From: Thauera sp.
GTDB taxonomy: Bacteria; Pseudomonadota; Gammaproteobacteria; Burkholderiales; Rhodocyclaceae
Direction: 5' to 3'
DNA: 64,000 nt
Assembly: GCA_017302295.1 (NCBI GenBank)
Contig: JAFLDS010000002.1
Coordinates: 310,001 to 374,000, forward strand
Shown: piece by piece, positions 27,358 through 38,317 of the stretch
How positions within the stretch are numbered: position 1 is the stretch's first letter
Layout: every line of letters starts with the position of its first letter
Notes under the pieces: model-generated
Told to the model about the DNA's origin: nothing
The model's input: only the letters and a program-made list of their open reading frames with translations
The model's database searches: none
Position numbers and translations under genes: made by a program

Positions 27358-28136
27358 GCACGGCGCCACTGCGCATCGGGCTGTCGGCGCGGCTCATGCA
27401 CAGCCCGCCGCCTGAACTGGGCTTTCCCGGCAAGACGCTGCAATACCTCGAGCAGTCGATGGCGCACTGGATCATGTCGCACGGCGCGCTGGTGCTGATG
27501 GTTCCGACCATAGGCGAGCATCTGGGCCTGCGCCGTGCGCAGATCTCGGTGCGCGACTACGTGGCTACCCTCGACGGCCTCGTCCTGCAGGGCGGAGCCG
27601 ACGTCAGCCCGGCAAGCTATCGACAGGAAGCGCTTCGGCCCGAATGGGGCGGCGACCGGGTGCGGGACCTGTACGAGATCGAGCTGCTGTGGGAGTTCGT
27701 GATCCAGGGCAAGCCGGTGCTGGGTGTGTGCCGCGGCGCTCAACTGATCAACGTCGCCTGCGGCGGCACACTGTGGCAGGACATCACCGAATGCGTTCCC
27801 GGCGCCGAAGCCCACCGCGACGGCGACCTTTACGACAACCACCATCACGCGGTCCAGTTCGTGCCCGGCAGCAAGCTCGCGCAGCTATACCCCGGGCTCG
27901 ACGGCGGGCGCGTCAACAGCATTCATCACCAGGCCGTTCGGGACCTCGGCTCCGACCTCATCGTCGAGGCGCGCTCCGTTGGCGACGAGGTCATTGAGGC
28001 GATCCGCTGGCAGGGGGCCGGCTATCTGTTCGGCTGCCAGTGGCATCCCGAGTTTCATGGCGGCGGCACCCAACTCCTCGACGGCAGCCCGATCATGCAG
28101 GACTTCCTGGAAGCAGCCCTGCGCGCACGCCGCTGA
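27354..28136 (+). CDS. Class I glutamine amidotransferase-like gamma-glutamyl hydrolase (peptidase C26)
   Basis: A 260-residue protein with the nucleophile motif [15 protein letters not shown] and the catalytic His-Glu in WHPEFH, as in PuuD-type gamma-glutamyl-GABA hydrolases. The metal/substrate [13 protein letters not shown] segment ([12 protein letters not shown]) is also typical. The start is GTG at 27354, inside the previous stop codon, with AGGAGG seven bases upstream. No partner synthase domain exists nearby, so hydrolysis of a gamma-glutamyl compound is more likely than ammonia transfer. It is the last gene of the operon. Confidence 0.88.
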   Translation: MSTAPLRIGLSARLMHSPPPELGFPGKTLQYLEQSMAHWIMSHGALVLMVPTIGEHLGLRRAQISVRDYVATLDGLVLQGGADVSPASYRQEALRPEWGGDRVRDLYEIELLWEFVIQGKPVLGVCRGAQLINVACGGTLWQDITECVPGAEAHRDGDLYDNHHHAVQFVPGSKLAQLYPGLDGGRVNSIHHQAVRDLGSDLIVEARSVGDEVIEAIRWQGAGYLFGCQWHPEFHGGGTQLLDGSPIMQDFLEAALRARR

Positions 28137-28164
28137 CACTCGAACGATTGAACGGCGCCAGAAA

Positions 28165-28192
28165 GCAAAAAGCCAACCCCGAAGGATTGGCT
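28165..28192 (-). terminator. Rho-independent terminator of tRNA-Pro
   Basis: On the minus strand the stem AGCCAATCC-TTCG-GGGTTGGCT (stable TTCG loop, G-U pairs allowed) is followed by TTTTGC. It ends the tRNA-Pro transcript 17 bases past its CCA. Confidence 0.8.
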
Positions 28193-28208
28193 AAGTGCTT
28201 GATTCAAT

Positions 28209-28286
<78 letters not shown>

Positions 28287-28346
28287 CACAGACCGCCATT
28301 ATAGCAGTCATTTTTTTTATCGCCAGCTTTTTTGCGCCAAGCCCCG

Positions 28347-28727
28347 TCATGAACGAAGACCGGCCAGGGCCGCCTCGAGTTCGGATCGCACCACGGCGAT
28401 CACGGCCTTGTAACGCTCCGCCTCGACTGCATCTTCCTCATGCTGAATGGCAACCTCGCCCAGACGGTTGCGAGCGCCGGAAATCGTGAAGCCTTCCTCG
28501 TAAAGCAGCTGGCGGATGCGCCGGATGAGCAGAACCTCGTGGTGCTGGTAGTAGCGCCGGTTGCCGCGGCGCTTCACCGGCTTCAGCTGGGTGAACTCCT
28601 GCTCCCAGTAACGCAGCACGTGCGGCTTGACGCCACACAGTTCTGCAACTTCACCGATGGTGAAATACCGCTTCGCCGGAATCGGCGGAAGCGGCTGGCT
28701 GACGGTGTCAGGGCTGCTTGCTTGCAT
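28347..28727 (-). CDS. MerR family transcriptional regulator downstream of ihfA
   Basis: A 126-residue protein with an N-terminal MerR winged helix ([22 protein letters not shown], residues ~21-42) and a short coiled-coil C-terminus, lacking a metal- or drug-binding domain. Such small MerR proteins commonly sit right after ihfA in beta- and gammaproteobacteria; their targets are largely unknown. The start lies 20 bases inside the end of ihfA, so it is translated with it. Confidence 0.9.
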   Translation of the reverse strand: MQASSPDTVSQPLPPIPAKRYFTIGEVAELCGVKPHVLRYWEQEFTQLKPVKRRGNRRYYQHHEVLLIRRIRQLLYEEGFTISGARNRLGEVAIQHEEDAVEAERYKAVIAVVRSELEAALAGLRS

Positions 28728-29013
28728 CGCTGAGTTGCTCCACTGCGGCCTTCAGTTTCTGGCTGGCATGGAAGGTGACGACCCTTCTGGCGGTGATGGG
28801 AATCTCTTCGCCCGTCTTCGGATTGCGTCCAGGACGCTGGGGCTTGTCGCGCAGCTGGAAGTTGCCGAAACCCGAGAGCTTCACGCTGTCGCCGCGCTCG
28901 AGGGCCGTACGGATCTCCTCGAAGAATCCTTCCACCATGTCCTTGGCTTCACGCTTGTTCAGCCCGACCTGTTCGAACAACAGATCCGCGAGTTCTGCCT
29001 TCGTCAAGGTCAC
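28708..29013 (-). CDS. ihfA: Integration host factor subunit alpha
   Basis: A 101-residue DNA-bending protein, the alpha half of the IHF heterodimer (ihfB lies at 41273 in this window). The core [20 protein letters not shown] and [11 protein letters not shown] arm is intact. The start is GTG at 29013, giving the family N-terminus (M)[17 protein letters not shown], with GGGAG six bases upstream. It follows pheT after a single base, as in E. coli pheT-ihfA. Confidence 0.96.
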   Translation of the reverse strand: MTLTKAELADLLFEQVGLNKREAKDMVEGFFEEIRTALERGDSVKLSGFGNFQLRDKPQRPGRNPKTGEEIPITARRVVTFHASQKLKAAVEQLSDASKQP

Positions 29014-29014
29014 G

Positions 29015-31405
29015 TCATTCTCCCGATCCGCGCAGGCGCGCACCGAGCACCACTTCCGCCTGGCGGACGAGCGCGGCGACAGCTGCATCGACCTCGGCGT
29101 CTTCCAGAGTCCGTTGAGTATCTTGCATCAAAATCCTGAAGGCAAGGCTCTTCTTGTCCGGATCAATGCCCTTGCCATGGTAGACATCGAACAGGTTGAT
29201 CTCTCGCACCACCCCCGGCGCAGCCTCGCGCAAAACCTGCAGAACACGCGCGACGGGCACGTCGAGCGCCACCACCAACGCGAGATCGCGGGTAACGGCG
29301 GGCATGCGTGAAATCTCGCTGTAACGCGGCAACACGCTGGCGAGCGCGGCATTGAGTTCGATCTCGAACACGACCGGGGCACTGCCCATGTCGTAGCCCT
29401 GCACCCACACCGGATGAAGCTCACCCAGGATGCCGATGTTGTGCCCGTCGAGCCTTACCGTGGCAGCGCGTCCCGGATGCAGGGCGGGGTGCGAAAGGCT
29501 CTCGAAGCTGAGTTGGCGCGGAGCGAACAACGCTTCCAGATCGCCCTTCACGTCGTAGAAATCGATCTGCCGCGAACGCTCTCCCCATTGCTCGGGCTGG
29601 GCCGAGCCGGCTGCAAGCGCAGCAACCATCAGCGTCTGATGGAAACCGGCAACGGGTTCGCCATCGGCCTTGCGCTCGAAACAGCGGCCGATCTCGAACA
29701 CGCGGACGCGGTCCATCTGGCGCTTGCGGTTGGTCACGAGGTTTGCCGCCAGCCCCGGAATCAGGCTCGAGCGCATCACGCTCAGCTGACTCGCAATCGG
29801 GTTGGCCAGCCGGATCGGGCGCTCGTTGGCGCAGAAGTCGCGCTCCCACGCGTCCTCGACGAAAGCGAAGTTGACCACCTCCTGATACCCGCGCGCAGCC
29901 AGCGCGTGACGGACGTCCCACACCGGACGCCGGTCCTCGGCGCTGGGCAGCATCATCAGGCCGCCCTGCGGGGCTACCGCAGGAATGTTGTCGTAGCCGT
30001 GCAAGCGCGCCAGTTCCTCGATCAGATCCTCTTCGAGTTCGATGTCGAAACGGAACGAGGGCGGCGTGACGTGGAAGTCCTCGCCCACGCGCGCAACCTG
30101 AAGATGCACCCGCTCGAGCAGGGACTGGATGCCGGCGTCGTCGAGATCGATGCCCAGCAGCCGCCGCGCCCGTGCCGGGCGCAGACGCACCGCCGGACGC
30201 GCGGGAAGATGATCGTGTGCGACCGCCTCTTCCACCGGGCCGGCTTCGCCGCCGCAGATTTCCAGCACCAGCCGCGTGGCGCGTTCGATGGCGGTGCGCG
30301 CCAGATCGAAATCCACGCCGCGCTCGAAGCGGTGCGACGCGTCCGACGAGAAACCGTACGCCCGTGCGCGCCCGGCGATGGCCGCCGGCGCGAAGAAGGC
30401 ACTCTCGAGAAAGACCTCGCTCGTCTCCAGCGTGACGCCACTGTCCTCACCCCCCATGATGCCGGCGAGTGCAAGTGCGCGGCGCTCGTCGGCGATGAGC
30501 AAGGTATCCGCGGCCGGCGTGACCGTCTGCTCATTGAGCAGGAGCACCTGCTCTCCCTCACGCGGGAAACGCACGTGGATGGCGCCCTCCAGCTTCGTAT
30601 TGTCGAAGGCGTGGAGCGGCTGGCCCAGTTCGAGCATCACGTAGTTGGTGATATCCACCAGCGCACTGATCGAGCGGATGCCGCTGCGCACAAGCCGGCG
30701 CGACATCCACTCCGGGGTCGGCGCCTTGGCGTTTACGCCGCGCACGATGCGACCGCAATAACGCGGGCAGGCATCGGGCGCGTCGAGCACGATGGCGCGG
30801 CGTGCATCGAAAGCCGGTGCGACGGGATCGACCAGGGTCTGCTTGAGCGGTACGTCGGTGATCGCGGCCAGCTCACGCGCAACACCGGTGAGGCTCAGGC
30901 AATCGGCGCGATTGGGCGTCAGCTTGATCGTGAAGAGCGTGTCGTTCAGGCCGAGGTAGTCGCGGATGTCGGTGCCGACCGGTGCGTCGTCGGGCAGCGC
31001 ATACAGTCCAGCGTGATCCTCCGAGAGGCCGAGCTCGCGCGCCGAACACAACATGCCAAACGATTCGACGCCGCGCAGCTTGGCCGGCTTGATCGCGAAA
31101 TTGCCCGGCAGCACTGCGCCGACCCGCGCGCAAGGCACCTTCATGCCGACTGCGGCATTGGGCGCTCCGCACACGATCTGCAGCAGTTCGCCAGTCCCCG
31201 CTTCGACCTTGCACAGCTTCAGCTTGTCGGCATTGGGGTGCTTCTCGGCTTCGACGATCTGCGCCACGACGACACCGGAGAAATCAGGGGCCGCCGGATC
31301 GGCCTCTTCGACTTCGAGTCCGGCCATGGTCAGCAGATGGCCCAGCGCGGCGCTGTCGAGTTGCGGATCGACGAAGGTCCGCAGCCACTGTTCGGAGAAT
31401 TGCAT
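29015..31405 (-). CDS. pheT: Phenylalanine--tRNA ligase beta subunit
   Basis: The 796-residue beta subunit of the (alpha-beta)2 enzyme charging tRNA-Phe. It contains the N-terminal tRNA-binding fold ([23 protein letters not shown]), B3/B4 editing region, B5 domain and the C-terminal anticodon-binding ferredoxin-like domain ([18 protein letters not shown]). Length is normal. It is preceded by pheS (100-base gap) and followed immediately by ihfA. Confidence 0.97.
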   Translation of the reverse strand: MQFSEQWLRTFVDPQLDSAALGHLLTMAGLEVEEADPAAPDFSGVVVAQIVEAEKHPNADKLKLCKVEAGTGELLQIVCGAPNAAVGMKVPCARVGAVLPGNFAIKPAKLRGVESFGMLCSARELGLSEDHAGLYALPDDAPVGTDIRDYLGLNDTLFTIKLTPNRADCLSLTGVARELAAITDVPLKQTLVDPVAPAFDARRAIVLDAPDACPRYCGRIVRGVNAKAPTPEWMSRRLVRSGIRSISALVDITNYVMLELGQPLHAFDNTKLEGAIHVRFPREGEQVLLLNEQTVTPAADTLLIADERRALALAGIMGGEDSGVTLETSEVFLESAFFAPAAIAGRARAYGFSSDASHRFERGVDFDLARTAIERATRLVLEICGGEAGPVEEAVAHDHLPARPAVRLRPARARRLLGIDLDDAGIQSLLERVHLQVARVGEDFHVTPPSFRFDIELEEDLIEELARLHGYDNIPAVAPQGGLMMLPSAEDRRPVWDVRHALAARGYQEVVNFAFVEDAWERDFCANERPIRLANPIASQLSVMRSSLIPGLAANLVTNRKRQMDRVRVFEIGRCFERKADGEPVAGFHQTLMVAALAAGSAQPEQWGERSRQIDFYDVKGDLEALFAPRQLSFESLSHPALHPGRAATVRLDGHNIGILGELHPVWVQGYDMGSAPVVFEIELNAALASVLPRYSEISRMPAVTRDLALVVALDVPVARVLQVLREAAPGVVREINLFDVYHGKGIDPDKKSLAFRILMQDTQRTLEDAEVDAAVAALVRQAEVVLGARLRGSGE

Positions 31406-31505
31406 GATTCGATTACCTGGATGGCTTAGCCTGGTTGAGTCTGTCTGGGCGATGCGCCCGGCGTCGCTGCGCCCGCGTCAGCGGAGCGGGGGCAGCGCAA
31501 CGAAG

Positions 31506-32537
<1,032 letters not shown>

Positions 32538-32575
32538 TTACCTGCCATCCGGAATTGCTTTGATGCGGAGACACT

Positions 32576-32605
32576 AAAAAAAAAGGAGGCCAGGCCTCCT
32601 TTTTT
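32576..32605 (-). terminator. Terminator/attenuator between rplT and pheS
   Basis: On the minus strand GGAGGCC-T-GGCCTCC is followed by nine T residues, an excellent intrinsic terminator. It ends the infC-rpmI-rplT transcript or tunes read-through into pheST. Confidence 0.85.
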
Positions 32606-32633
32606 CGGGCTGCTTCTGCCGAATGAGATCAGC

Positions 32634-32993
32634 TTAAGCAGCGAGTTTGGCCTTGGCTTGTTCGGCGATCGCCGCGAAGGCGGCCTTGTCGAACACTGCC
32701 AGGTCGGCCAGGACCTTACGGTCGACTTCAATCGCAGCCTTCTTCAGACCGTTCATGAAGGTGCTGTAGGTCAGACCCAGCTCACGTGCAGCCGCGTTGA
32801 TACGCGCGATCCACAGGGTGCGGAACTGGCGCTTGCGCTGACGGCGGTCGCGGTAGGCGTACTGACCCGCCTTCATCACCGCCTGTTTGGCGATGCGGTA
32901 TACGTTCTTGCGACGGCCGCGATAACCCTTGGCCTGGGAAAGGACTTTTTTGTGACGAGCGCGGGCGGTTACACCACGTTTAACGCGAGGCAT
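32634..32993 (-). CDS. rplT: 50S ribosomal protein L20
   Basis: A 119-residue basic protein with the L20 sequence [20 protein letters not shown] and [17 protein letters not shown]. It follows rpmI by 12 bases. In E. coli L20 represses this operon by binding mRNA upstream of rpmI. Confidence 0.98.
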   Translation of the reverse strand: MPRVKRGVTARARHKKVLSQAKGYRGRRKNVYRIAKQAVMKAGQYAYRDRRQRKRQFRTLWIARINAAARELGLTYSTFMNGLKKAAIEVDRKVLADLAVFDKAAFAAIAEQAKAKLAA

Positions 32994-33005
32994 TGTGGAC
33001 TCCTA

Positions 33006-33203
33006 TCAAGCGTAAGGAAGCATGGCGCGAATCAGCTTTTCGTCGGCGGCGTGAACTTCGGTCATGCCGCGCAGCTGGCGCTTGCTCTTGGTCGTCTTCT
33101 TGGTAAGGATGTGGCGCTTGAACGCCTGGGACCGCTTGATCCCACCACCGGAGCGGACCTTGAAGCGCTTCTTGGCGCCGCTCTTCGTCTTCATCTTGGG
33201 CAT
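33006..33203 (-). CDS. rpmI: 50S ribosomal protein L35
   Basis: A 65-residue basic protein, [17 protein letters not shown] at the N-terminus and [20 protein letters not shown] at the end. The start at 33203 is fixed by the family; upstream codons in the frame are untranslated leader. The 141-base gap to infC is the place where L20 control acts in E. coli. Confidence 0.98.
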   Translation of the reverse strand: MPKMKTKSGAKKRFKVRSGGGIKRSQAFKRHILTKKTTKSKRQLRGMTEVHAADEKLIRAMLPYA

Positions 33204-33344
33204 TGCTGAGACTCCATGTTTTTGGATGACACCAGGTAGCGCCGAAAAGCCCCGACGCGTTTTGTTACCCGGCACCACTTGTTTTCCGCCGAGCGACCTC
33301 CGCCGCCCGTCGGTCTTGCCCCTTTGGGGCAAATTCCAGGAAAC

Positions 33345-33866
33345 TTAGTGCTTCTTCTTCGGCGCGATGACCATGATCATCTGGCGCCCTTCCATCTTCG
33401 GCATCTGCTCGACCTGGCCCAGCTCTTCAAGGTCGGCCTTCACGCGCTCGAGCTGACGCAGACCAAACTCCTGGTGCGCCATCTCGCGACCACGGAAACG
33501 CAGCGTAACCTTGCACTTGTCGCCTTCTTCCAGAAAGCGCTTCAGGTTGCGCAGCTTGATCTGGTAGTCGTTCTCGTCGGTGCCGGGGCGGAGTTTCACC
33601 TCCTTGACCTGCACCTGCTTCTGCTTCAGTCGGGCTTCGTGGGCCTTCTTCTGTTCCTGATACTTGAACTTGCCGAAGTCCATCAACTTGCACACCGGCG
33701 GCTTGGCCAGCGGCGCGATCTCGACAAGGTCCAGCCCGGCTTCCTCAGCCATGTTCAGGGCCGCATTCACGGAAACGATGCCGAGCTGTTCGCCTTCTTC
33801 GCCAACCAGCCGGATCTCAGGCGCGTTGATCTCCCCGTTTACGCGCTGCTTTTTTTCTTGAGCGAT
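33345..33866 (-). CDS. infC: Translation initiation factor IF-3 (AUC start)
   Basis: IF-3 monitors start-codon choice on the 30S subunit. The first ATG in frame (33770) would remove the conserved N-terminal domain. Reading upstream gives [20 protein letters not shown] then [12 protein letters not shown], and an in-frame TGA lies two codons before the ATC at 33864-33866. GGAG sits at a suitable distance. The start is therefore ATC, giving 173 residues, normal for IF-3. The C-terminal domain ends [16 protein letters not shown] rare start allows IF-3 to discriminate against its own mRNA, as known for AUU in E. coli. Confidence 0.93.
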   Translation of the reverse strand: MAQEKKQRVNGEINAPEIRLVGEEGEQLGIVSVNAALNMAEEAGLDLVEIAPLAKPPVCKLMDFGKFKYQEQKKAHEARLKQKQVQVKEVKLRPGTDENDYQIKLRNLKRFLEEGDKCKVTLRFRGREMAHQEFGLRQLERVKADLEELGQVEQMPKMEGRQMIMVIAPKKKH

Positions 33867-33892
33867 GGTTCAACTCTCCACGAAAACCAAAA

Positions 33893-35809
33893 TCAGATCG
33901 TACCGGCTCTCGCATCAACTTCGCGACGCCAGCGTTCGATCAGCGAATCGAGGGGCATTTGGCCAAGATCCTGGCCACCTCGGGCGCGCACGGCCACCAG
34001 GCCTGCCGCCTTTTCCTTGTCGCCGATGACGATCTGGTACGGCAGCTTTTGCACGCTATGTTCGCGAATTTTATAGTTAATCTTCTCGTTACGCAAATCG
34101 GCCTCGACGCGGAAACCGGCCTTCTTCAGGGCCGCGACCACATCCGCGGCGTATTCGCCCTGCGCCTCGCTGATGTTCATCACCACCGCCTGCACCGGCG
34201 CGAGCCAAAGCGGCATCGCCCCGGCGTAGTGCTCGATGAGGATGCCGATGAAGCGCTCGAGCGAACCCACGATCGCGCGGTGCAGCATCACCGGGTACTT
34301 CTTCGTGTTGTCCTCGGCGACGTATTCCGCCCCCAGGCGCACCGGCAGATTGAAGTCCAGCTGCAGCGTGCCGCACTGCCAGACGCGATCCAGACAATCC
34401 TTCAGCGAGAACTCGATCTTCGGCCCGTAGAACGCGCCCTCGCCCGGCTGCAGCTCGTACGCAAGCCCCTGCGCATCGAGCGCCGCCGCCAACGCAGCCT
34501 CGGCGGCGTCCCATTGCTCGTCCGAACCGACCCGCTTCTCCGGCCGGGTGGACAGCTTCACCTGGATGTCCTTGAAGCCGAAATCCTCGTAGACCTTCTG
34601 CAACAGTTCGATGAAGGCCGCCGATTCGGCCTGCACCTGGCCTTCCGCGCAGAAGATGTGCGCATCGTCCTGAACGAAATTGCGCACCCGCATGATGCCG
34701 TGCAGCGACCCTGAAGGTTCGTTGCGATGGCAGGAGCCGAACTCCGCCATGCGCAGCGGCAAGTCGCGGTAGCTCTTGAGACCCTGATTGAAGATCTGGA
34801 TGTGGCAGGGGCAGTTCATCGGCTTGACCGCGTAGTCGCGCTTCTCGGACTGCGTAGTGAACATCAGGTCGGAATACATGCCCCAGTGCCCGGACTTCTC
34901 CCACAGCGAGCGATCCACGATCTGCGGCGTCTTCACTTCCTGGTAGCCATGATCGGAAATCGTCCGACGCAGATACTGCTCGACCTGCTGCCACAGCGTC
35001 CAGCCCTTGGCATGCCAGAACACCATGCCCGGCGCTTCTTCCTGGATATGGAACAGGTCGAGCGCACGCCCCAGCTTGCGGTGGTCGCGCTTCTCCGCCT
35101 CTTCAAGCATGTGCAGGTAGTTGTCGAGTTCGTCCTTCTTCGCCCAGGCGGTGCCGTACACCCGCTGCAGCATCTCGTTCTTCGAGTCGCCGCGCCAGTA
35201 GGCGCCAGCCAGCTTGGTGAGCTTGAAGACCCTCAGCTTGGCCGTCGAGGGCACATGAGGACCGCGGCAGAGGTCAATGAAATCACCCTGGCGATAGAGG
35301 GAAACGTCTTCCCCGGCGGGGATGGAGGCAATGATCTCCGCCTTGTAGTGCTCGCCGATGCCCTTGAAGAACTCGACCGCCTTGTCACGCGGCCAGACCT
35401 CCCGATGCACCGGGATCTCGCGCTTGACGATCTCCGCCATGCGCTGCTCGATCGCCGCGAGATCCTCCGGCGTGAACGGGCGCTTGTAGGAGAAGTCGTA
35501 GTAGAAGCCGTTATCGATGACCGGCCCGATCGTCACCTGCGCATCGGGAAAGAGTTCCTTCACCGCATGCGCCAAAAGGTGCGCCGTGGAGTGGCGGATG
35601 ATCTCCAGCCCCTCCGGACTTTTGTCGGTGATGATCGCCAGGCTCGCATCGCGATCGATGGGATGGGACAGGTCAACAAGCCGGCCGTCGACGCGCCCCG
35701 CCAGCGAAGCCTTGGCCAGCCCGGCACCGATCGACGATGCGATCTCGAACACCGTCACCGGATGATCGAAACTGCGGACTGAACCATCGGGTAGCGTGAT
35801 GTTCGGCAT
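33893..35809 (-). CDS. thrS: Threonine--tRNA ligase
   Basis: A 638-residue class II synthetase: N-terminal TGS domain ([18 protein letters not shown]), editing domain with the [11 protein letters not shown] metal/editing site, catalytic core with [21 protein letters not shown] and [18 protein letters not shown], and C-terminal anticodon domain. The start at 35809 matches the family N-terminus and has GAGGAG close upstream. It heads the thrS-infC-rpmI-rplT unit. Confidence 0.97.
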   Translation of the reverse strand: MPNITLPDGSVRSFDHPVTVFEIASSIGAGLAKASLAGRVDGRLVDLSHPIDRDASLAIITDKSPEGLEIIRHSTAHLLAHAVKELFPDAQVTIGPVIDNGFYYDFSYKRPFTPEDLAAIEQRMAEIVKREIPVHREVWPRDKAVEFFKGIGEHYKAEIIASIPAGEDVSLYRQGDFIDLCRGPHVPSTAKLRVFKLTKLAGAYWRGDSKNEMLQRVYGTAWAKKDELDNYLHMLEEAEKRDHRKLGRALDLFHIQEEAPGMVFWHAKGWTLWQQVEQYLRRTISDHGYQEVKTPQIVDRSLWEKSGHWGMYSDLMFTTQSEKRDYAVKPMNCPCHIQIFNQGLKSYRDLPLRMAEFGSCHRNEPSGSLHGIMRVRNFVQDDAHIFCAEGQVQAESAAFIELLQKVYEDFGFKDIQVKLSTRPEKRVGSDEQWDAAEAALAAALDAQGLAYELQPGEGAFYGPKIEFSLKDCLDRVWQCGTLQLDFNLPVRLGAEYVAEDNTKKYPVMLHRAIVGSLERFIGILIEHYAGAMPLWLAPVQAVVMNISEAQGEYAADVVAALKKAGFRVEADLRNEKINYKIREHSVQKLPYQIVIGDKEKAAGLVAVRARGGQDLGQMPLDSLIERWRREVDARAGTI

Positions 35810-35902
35810 GGTTGAGGAGCCTCGATGCGAAAAAGTGGGGCAAAGAATCGATTTGAGTCTCACGGCACAGCGCACGAGCGGAGCCACGAGAAAATGTGGA
35901 CG

Positions 35903-35933
35903 AAAAAAAAGCGCGGTCTTGGCGCGCTTTTTT
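35903..35933. terminator. Bidirectional terminator between tRNA-Val and thrS
   Basis: A GCGCG / CGCGC stem with a seven-base loop, flanked by eight A residues on one side and a T-rich run on the other. On the minus strand it ends tRNA-Val transcription and lies about 94 bases before the thrS ATG. Confidence 0.8.
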
Positions 35934-36012
35934 CTCTAGCAGACAAGCGGAGCCGACCTGTTCAGTTTCCGGCCAAAAGAGTTCGGAACATGAAAATCAA
36001 CCCCAAAAAATC

Positions 36013-36089
36013 TGGTAGGCGCGATTGGATTCGAACCAACGACCCCCACCATGTCAAGGTGGTGCTCTAACCAACTGAGCTACGCGCCT
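36013..36089 (-). tRNA. tRNA-Val (anticodon GAC)
   Basis: A 77-base cloverleaf beginning AGGCGCGTAGCTCAGTTGG and ending CGCGCCTACCA with encoded CCA. The anticodon loop TTGACAT between CCACC and GGTGG gives GAC, reading GUC/GUU. The T-loop GTTCGAATC is canonical. Confidence 0.97.
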
Positions 36090-36102
36090 GCTGAAGTCCC
36101 GC

Positions 36103-36130
36103 ATTATAGGCACTGAAAAAATCTTGTCAA
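36103..36130 (-). promoter_or_regulatory. Consensus promoter of tRNA-Val
   Basis: On the minus strand a perfect TTGACA (36125-36130) and perfect TATAAT (36103-36108) are separated by 16 bases and followed by the GC-rich discriminator GCGGG, the pattern expected for a strong, stringently controlled stable-RNA promoter. Confidence 0.85.
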
Positions 36131-36158
36131 AGACTTTCTGCAGCGCCGCACAAAATAA

Positions 36159-36401
36159 CTACTTCTTCAGCCGCGCGACGATGAACAGGATGACGAACGC
36201 GCCCACCACCGCGCCGACGAAACCGGCCGGCTGGCCAGCCTGGTAGATTCCGATCATCTGCCCGCCATAGGTCGCGACCATGGCGCCGGCAATCCCGAGC
36301 AGCGCGGTCATGATGAGCCCGAGCCCGTCCTTGCCCGGATGCAGCAGGCGTGCAACAAGACCGACGATGAGTCCGATGAAGATAGTGCCGATAATGGACA
36401 T
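36159..36401 (-). CDS. GlsB/YeaQ/YmgE family small membrane protein
   Basis: An 80-residue, glycine-rich membrane protein with three hydrophobic segments (about residues 3-20, 27-45 and 57-75). The family start MSIIGTIFIGLIVGLVARLL and the HPGKDGLG loop identify the transglycosylase-associated (PF04226) group. These proteins are often stress-induced; no enzymatic role is established. GGAGGA lies four bases before the ATG. Confidence 0.9.
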   Translation of the reverse strand: MSIIGTIFIGLIVGLVARLLHPGKDGLGLIMTALLGIAGAMVATYGGQMIGIYQAGQPAGFVGAVVGAFVILFIVARLKK

Positions 36402-36430
36402 GTGGTCCTCCAGTTGAATCGGTAAATGAA

Positions 36431-37219
36431 TCAGCTTGTCGGCCAGGCGGCCAGAAACTGCTTCCAGTGCTCGGCATCGAGCCGCGCCAGCGCATCGCGC
36501 ACCACTTGCACCTCCTGGGCCCACGCAGCGGCGTCGAGATGCCCCCGCATGCGCTGGAAGCGCAGATACACGAGATAGGTATTTACCACATCCGTTTCGC
36601 AATAGTCCCGGATCTCTGCGCTCCGCCCATTCTGCCAGGCTTGCCAGACGGCCGAACCGTCCATGCCGAGCTTGCCCGGATAGCCCATCAGCTTGGCGAG
36701 ATCATCCAACGGCGCATTGGCACGCGGCTGATACAGCGCGAGCAGATCCATCAGGTCCAGATGGCGCGCGTGATAGCGGCTGATGTAGTTGTTCCACTTG
36801 AAGTCGCGCGAGTCGCTGTAGTCGCCCTCGCCCTGATCCCAGTAGCGCGGCGCGGCCACGCCGTGGAGCATGCCGCGGTAGTGCAATACCGGCAGATCGA
36901 AGCCCCCGCCGTTCCACGACACGATCTGCGGCGTGTAGCGCTCGATGCCGTCAAAGAAGCGCTGGATGATCTGCCCCTCGCCGCAATCGGGCTCGGAAAG
37001 CGAGAACACCCGGAACTGGCTGGCGTCGCGCAGCACGCACGAGATCGTGACGACGCGCTGCAGATGATGTGGTAGAAAATCGCTGGCGTGGCTGACGCGC
37101 CGCTGCTGAAAGGCGAACTCGGCCACCTCCTGGTCCGCAAGCTCGGGCGGAAGATCGTTGAGTGCCCGGATTCCCGCGACATCGGGAATGGTCTCGATGT
37201 CGAACACCAGCACCGGCAT
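36431..37219 (-). CDS. Predicted 3'-5' exonuclease, PolB-like (DEDDy)
   Basis: A 262-residue ribonuclease-H-fold exonuclease related to the proofreading domain of family B DNA polymerases. The DEDDy motifs are visible: VFDIET near the N-terminus, SWNGGGFDLPVL, and the YCETDVVNTYLVYL block with tyrosine. Substrate is unproven. The ATG at 37219 overlaps the stop of a 33-codon upstream ORF as TGATG; a GTG at 37222 is an alternative. Its own binding site is weak. Confidence 0.88.
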   Translation of the reverse strand: MPVLVFDIETIPDVAGIRALNDLPPELADQEVAEFAFQQRRVSHASDFLPHHLQRVVTISCVLRDASQFRVFSLSEPDCGEGQIIQRFFDGIERYTPQIVSWNGGGFDLPVLHYRGMLHGVAAPRYWDQGEGDYSDSRDFKWNNYISRYHARHLDLMDLLALYQPRANAPLDDLAKLMGYPGKLGMDGSAVWQAWQNGRSAEIRDYCETDVVNTYLVYLRFQRMRGHLDAAAWAQEVQVVRDALARLDAEHWKQFLAAWPTS

Positions 37220-37320
37220 CACGCCGACACCCCGCAGGCAAAGGCGGACCTGGAAACGCCCACTCCGCGGCGCGCGGCCAGCCAGTCCGGCCCGCCCTGC
37301 ACCCCGACACCCAACAACAT
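37219..37320 (-). CDS. 33-residue ORF coupled to the exonuclease gene
   Basis: ATG at 37320 has a near-perfect binding site (GAAGGAG, seven bases spacing). The short frame (begins MLLGVGVQGGPDWLAARRG) ends in TGA overlapping the exonuclease ATG. The peptide has a hydrophobic-glycine start and basic middle, with no known family. It may be a true small protein or simply a ribosome-loading leader. Confidence 0.45.
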   Translation of the reverse strand: MLLGVGVQGGPDWLAARRGVGVSRSAFACGVSA

Positions 37321-37384
37321 GTTCTCACTCCTTCGGCGGATGCGCTGGCGAGCCCCGCCTATCCCGCCATTCGGGCGCGCAGGA

Positions 37385-38275
37385 TCAGGCCGGAAAAACA
37401 CCGGTGGACAGATAGCGGTCGCCACGGTCGCAAACGATGGTTGCGATCACCGCGTTTTCGACTTCGGCTGCGATGCGCACTGCAACATGCAGCGACCCGC
37501 CCGACGAAATGCCGGCGAAGATCCCCTCCTCGCGGGCAAGGCGGCGCGTCATTTCCTCGGCGTCGGCCTGGCTCACGTTCTCGATGCGATCCACACGCGG
37601 CCGCTCGAAGATCCTGGGCAGGTAGGCTTCGGGCCACTTGCGGATGCCCGGAATCTGCGACCCCTCCTCCGGCTGGCAGCCAATGATCTGGATGGCGGGA
37701 TTCTGCTCCTTGAGGAAGCGCGAGGTTCCCATGATGGTGCCGGTGGTGCCCATCGAGCTGACGAAATGCGTAATGCGCCCCTCGGTCTGGGCCCACAGCT
37801 CCGGACCGGTCCCCTCGTAATGCGCGAGCGGATTGTCAGGGTTGGCGAACTGATCGAGGATGACTCCCTTGCCCTCGGCGCGCATCCGATCCGCGATGTC
37901 GCGCGCGAGTTCCATACCGCCTGAAGTCGGCGTCAATACCAACTCGGCGCCAAAGGCTCGCATCGTCTGCCGGCGCTCGACGCTCTGGTTCTCGGGCATC
38001 ACCAGGATCATGCGGTAACCGCGCATTGCAGCCGCCATCGCCAGCGCGATGCCAGTGTTGCCGCTGGTCGCCTCGATGAGGGTGTCCCCCGGCCCGATGT
38101 CGCCGCGCGCCTCCGCCCGCATGATCATCGACAGTGCCGGGCGATCCTTGACCGAGCCGGCCGGATTGTTTCCCTCGAGCTTGGCGAGGATCACATTGTT
38201 GCGGCCCGCATTGATGCGCTTAAGCCGCACCAGTGGCGTCTGTCCGACGTAATCCTCGAGCGTCCTGAATTCCAT
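37385..38275 (-). CDS. cysM: Cysteine synthase B
   Basis: PLP enzyme making cysteine from O-acetylserine and sulfide or thiosulfate. The 296-residue protein has the PLP lysine in NNPAGSVKDRPAL, the SGNTGIALAM motif and the phosphate-binding GTTGTIMGT loop. CysM rather than CysK is supported by the N-terminus MEFRTLEDYVGQTPLVRL and by GCQPEEGSQIPGIRKW. Confidence 0.94.
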   Translation of the reverse strand: MEFRTLEDYVGQTPLVRLKRINAGRNNVILAKLEGNNPAGSVKDRPALSMIMRAEARGDIGPGDTLIEATSGNTGIALAMAAAMRGYRMILVMPENQSVERRQTMRAFGAELVLTPTSGGMELARDIADRMRAEGKGVILDQFANPDNPLAHYEGTGPELWAQTEGRITHFVSSMGTTGTIMGTSRFLKEQNPAIQIIGCQPEEGSQIPGIRKWPEAYLPRIFERPRVDRIENVSQADAEEMTRRLAREEGIFAGISSGGSLHVAVRIAAEVENAVIATIVCDRGDRYLSTGVFPA

Positions 38276-38317
38276 TCGTGCCTCGATGTGAGCGCTGTGT
38301 GCGGTGTTGACCGCCGG

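Noticed and set aside
31426..31505. Possible regulatory RNA in the pheS-pheT gap
   Set aside because: Only short imperfect GC stems are present; no pattern beyond what GC-rich DNA gives by chance.
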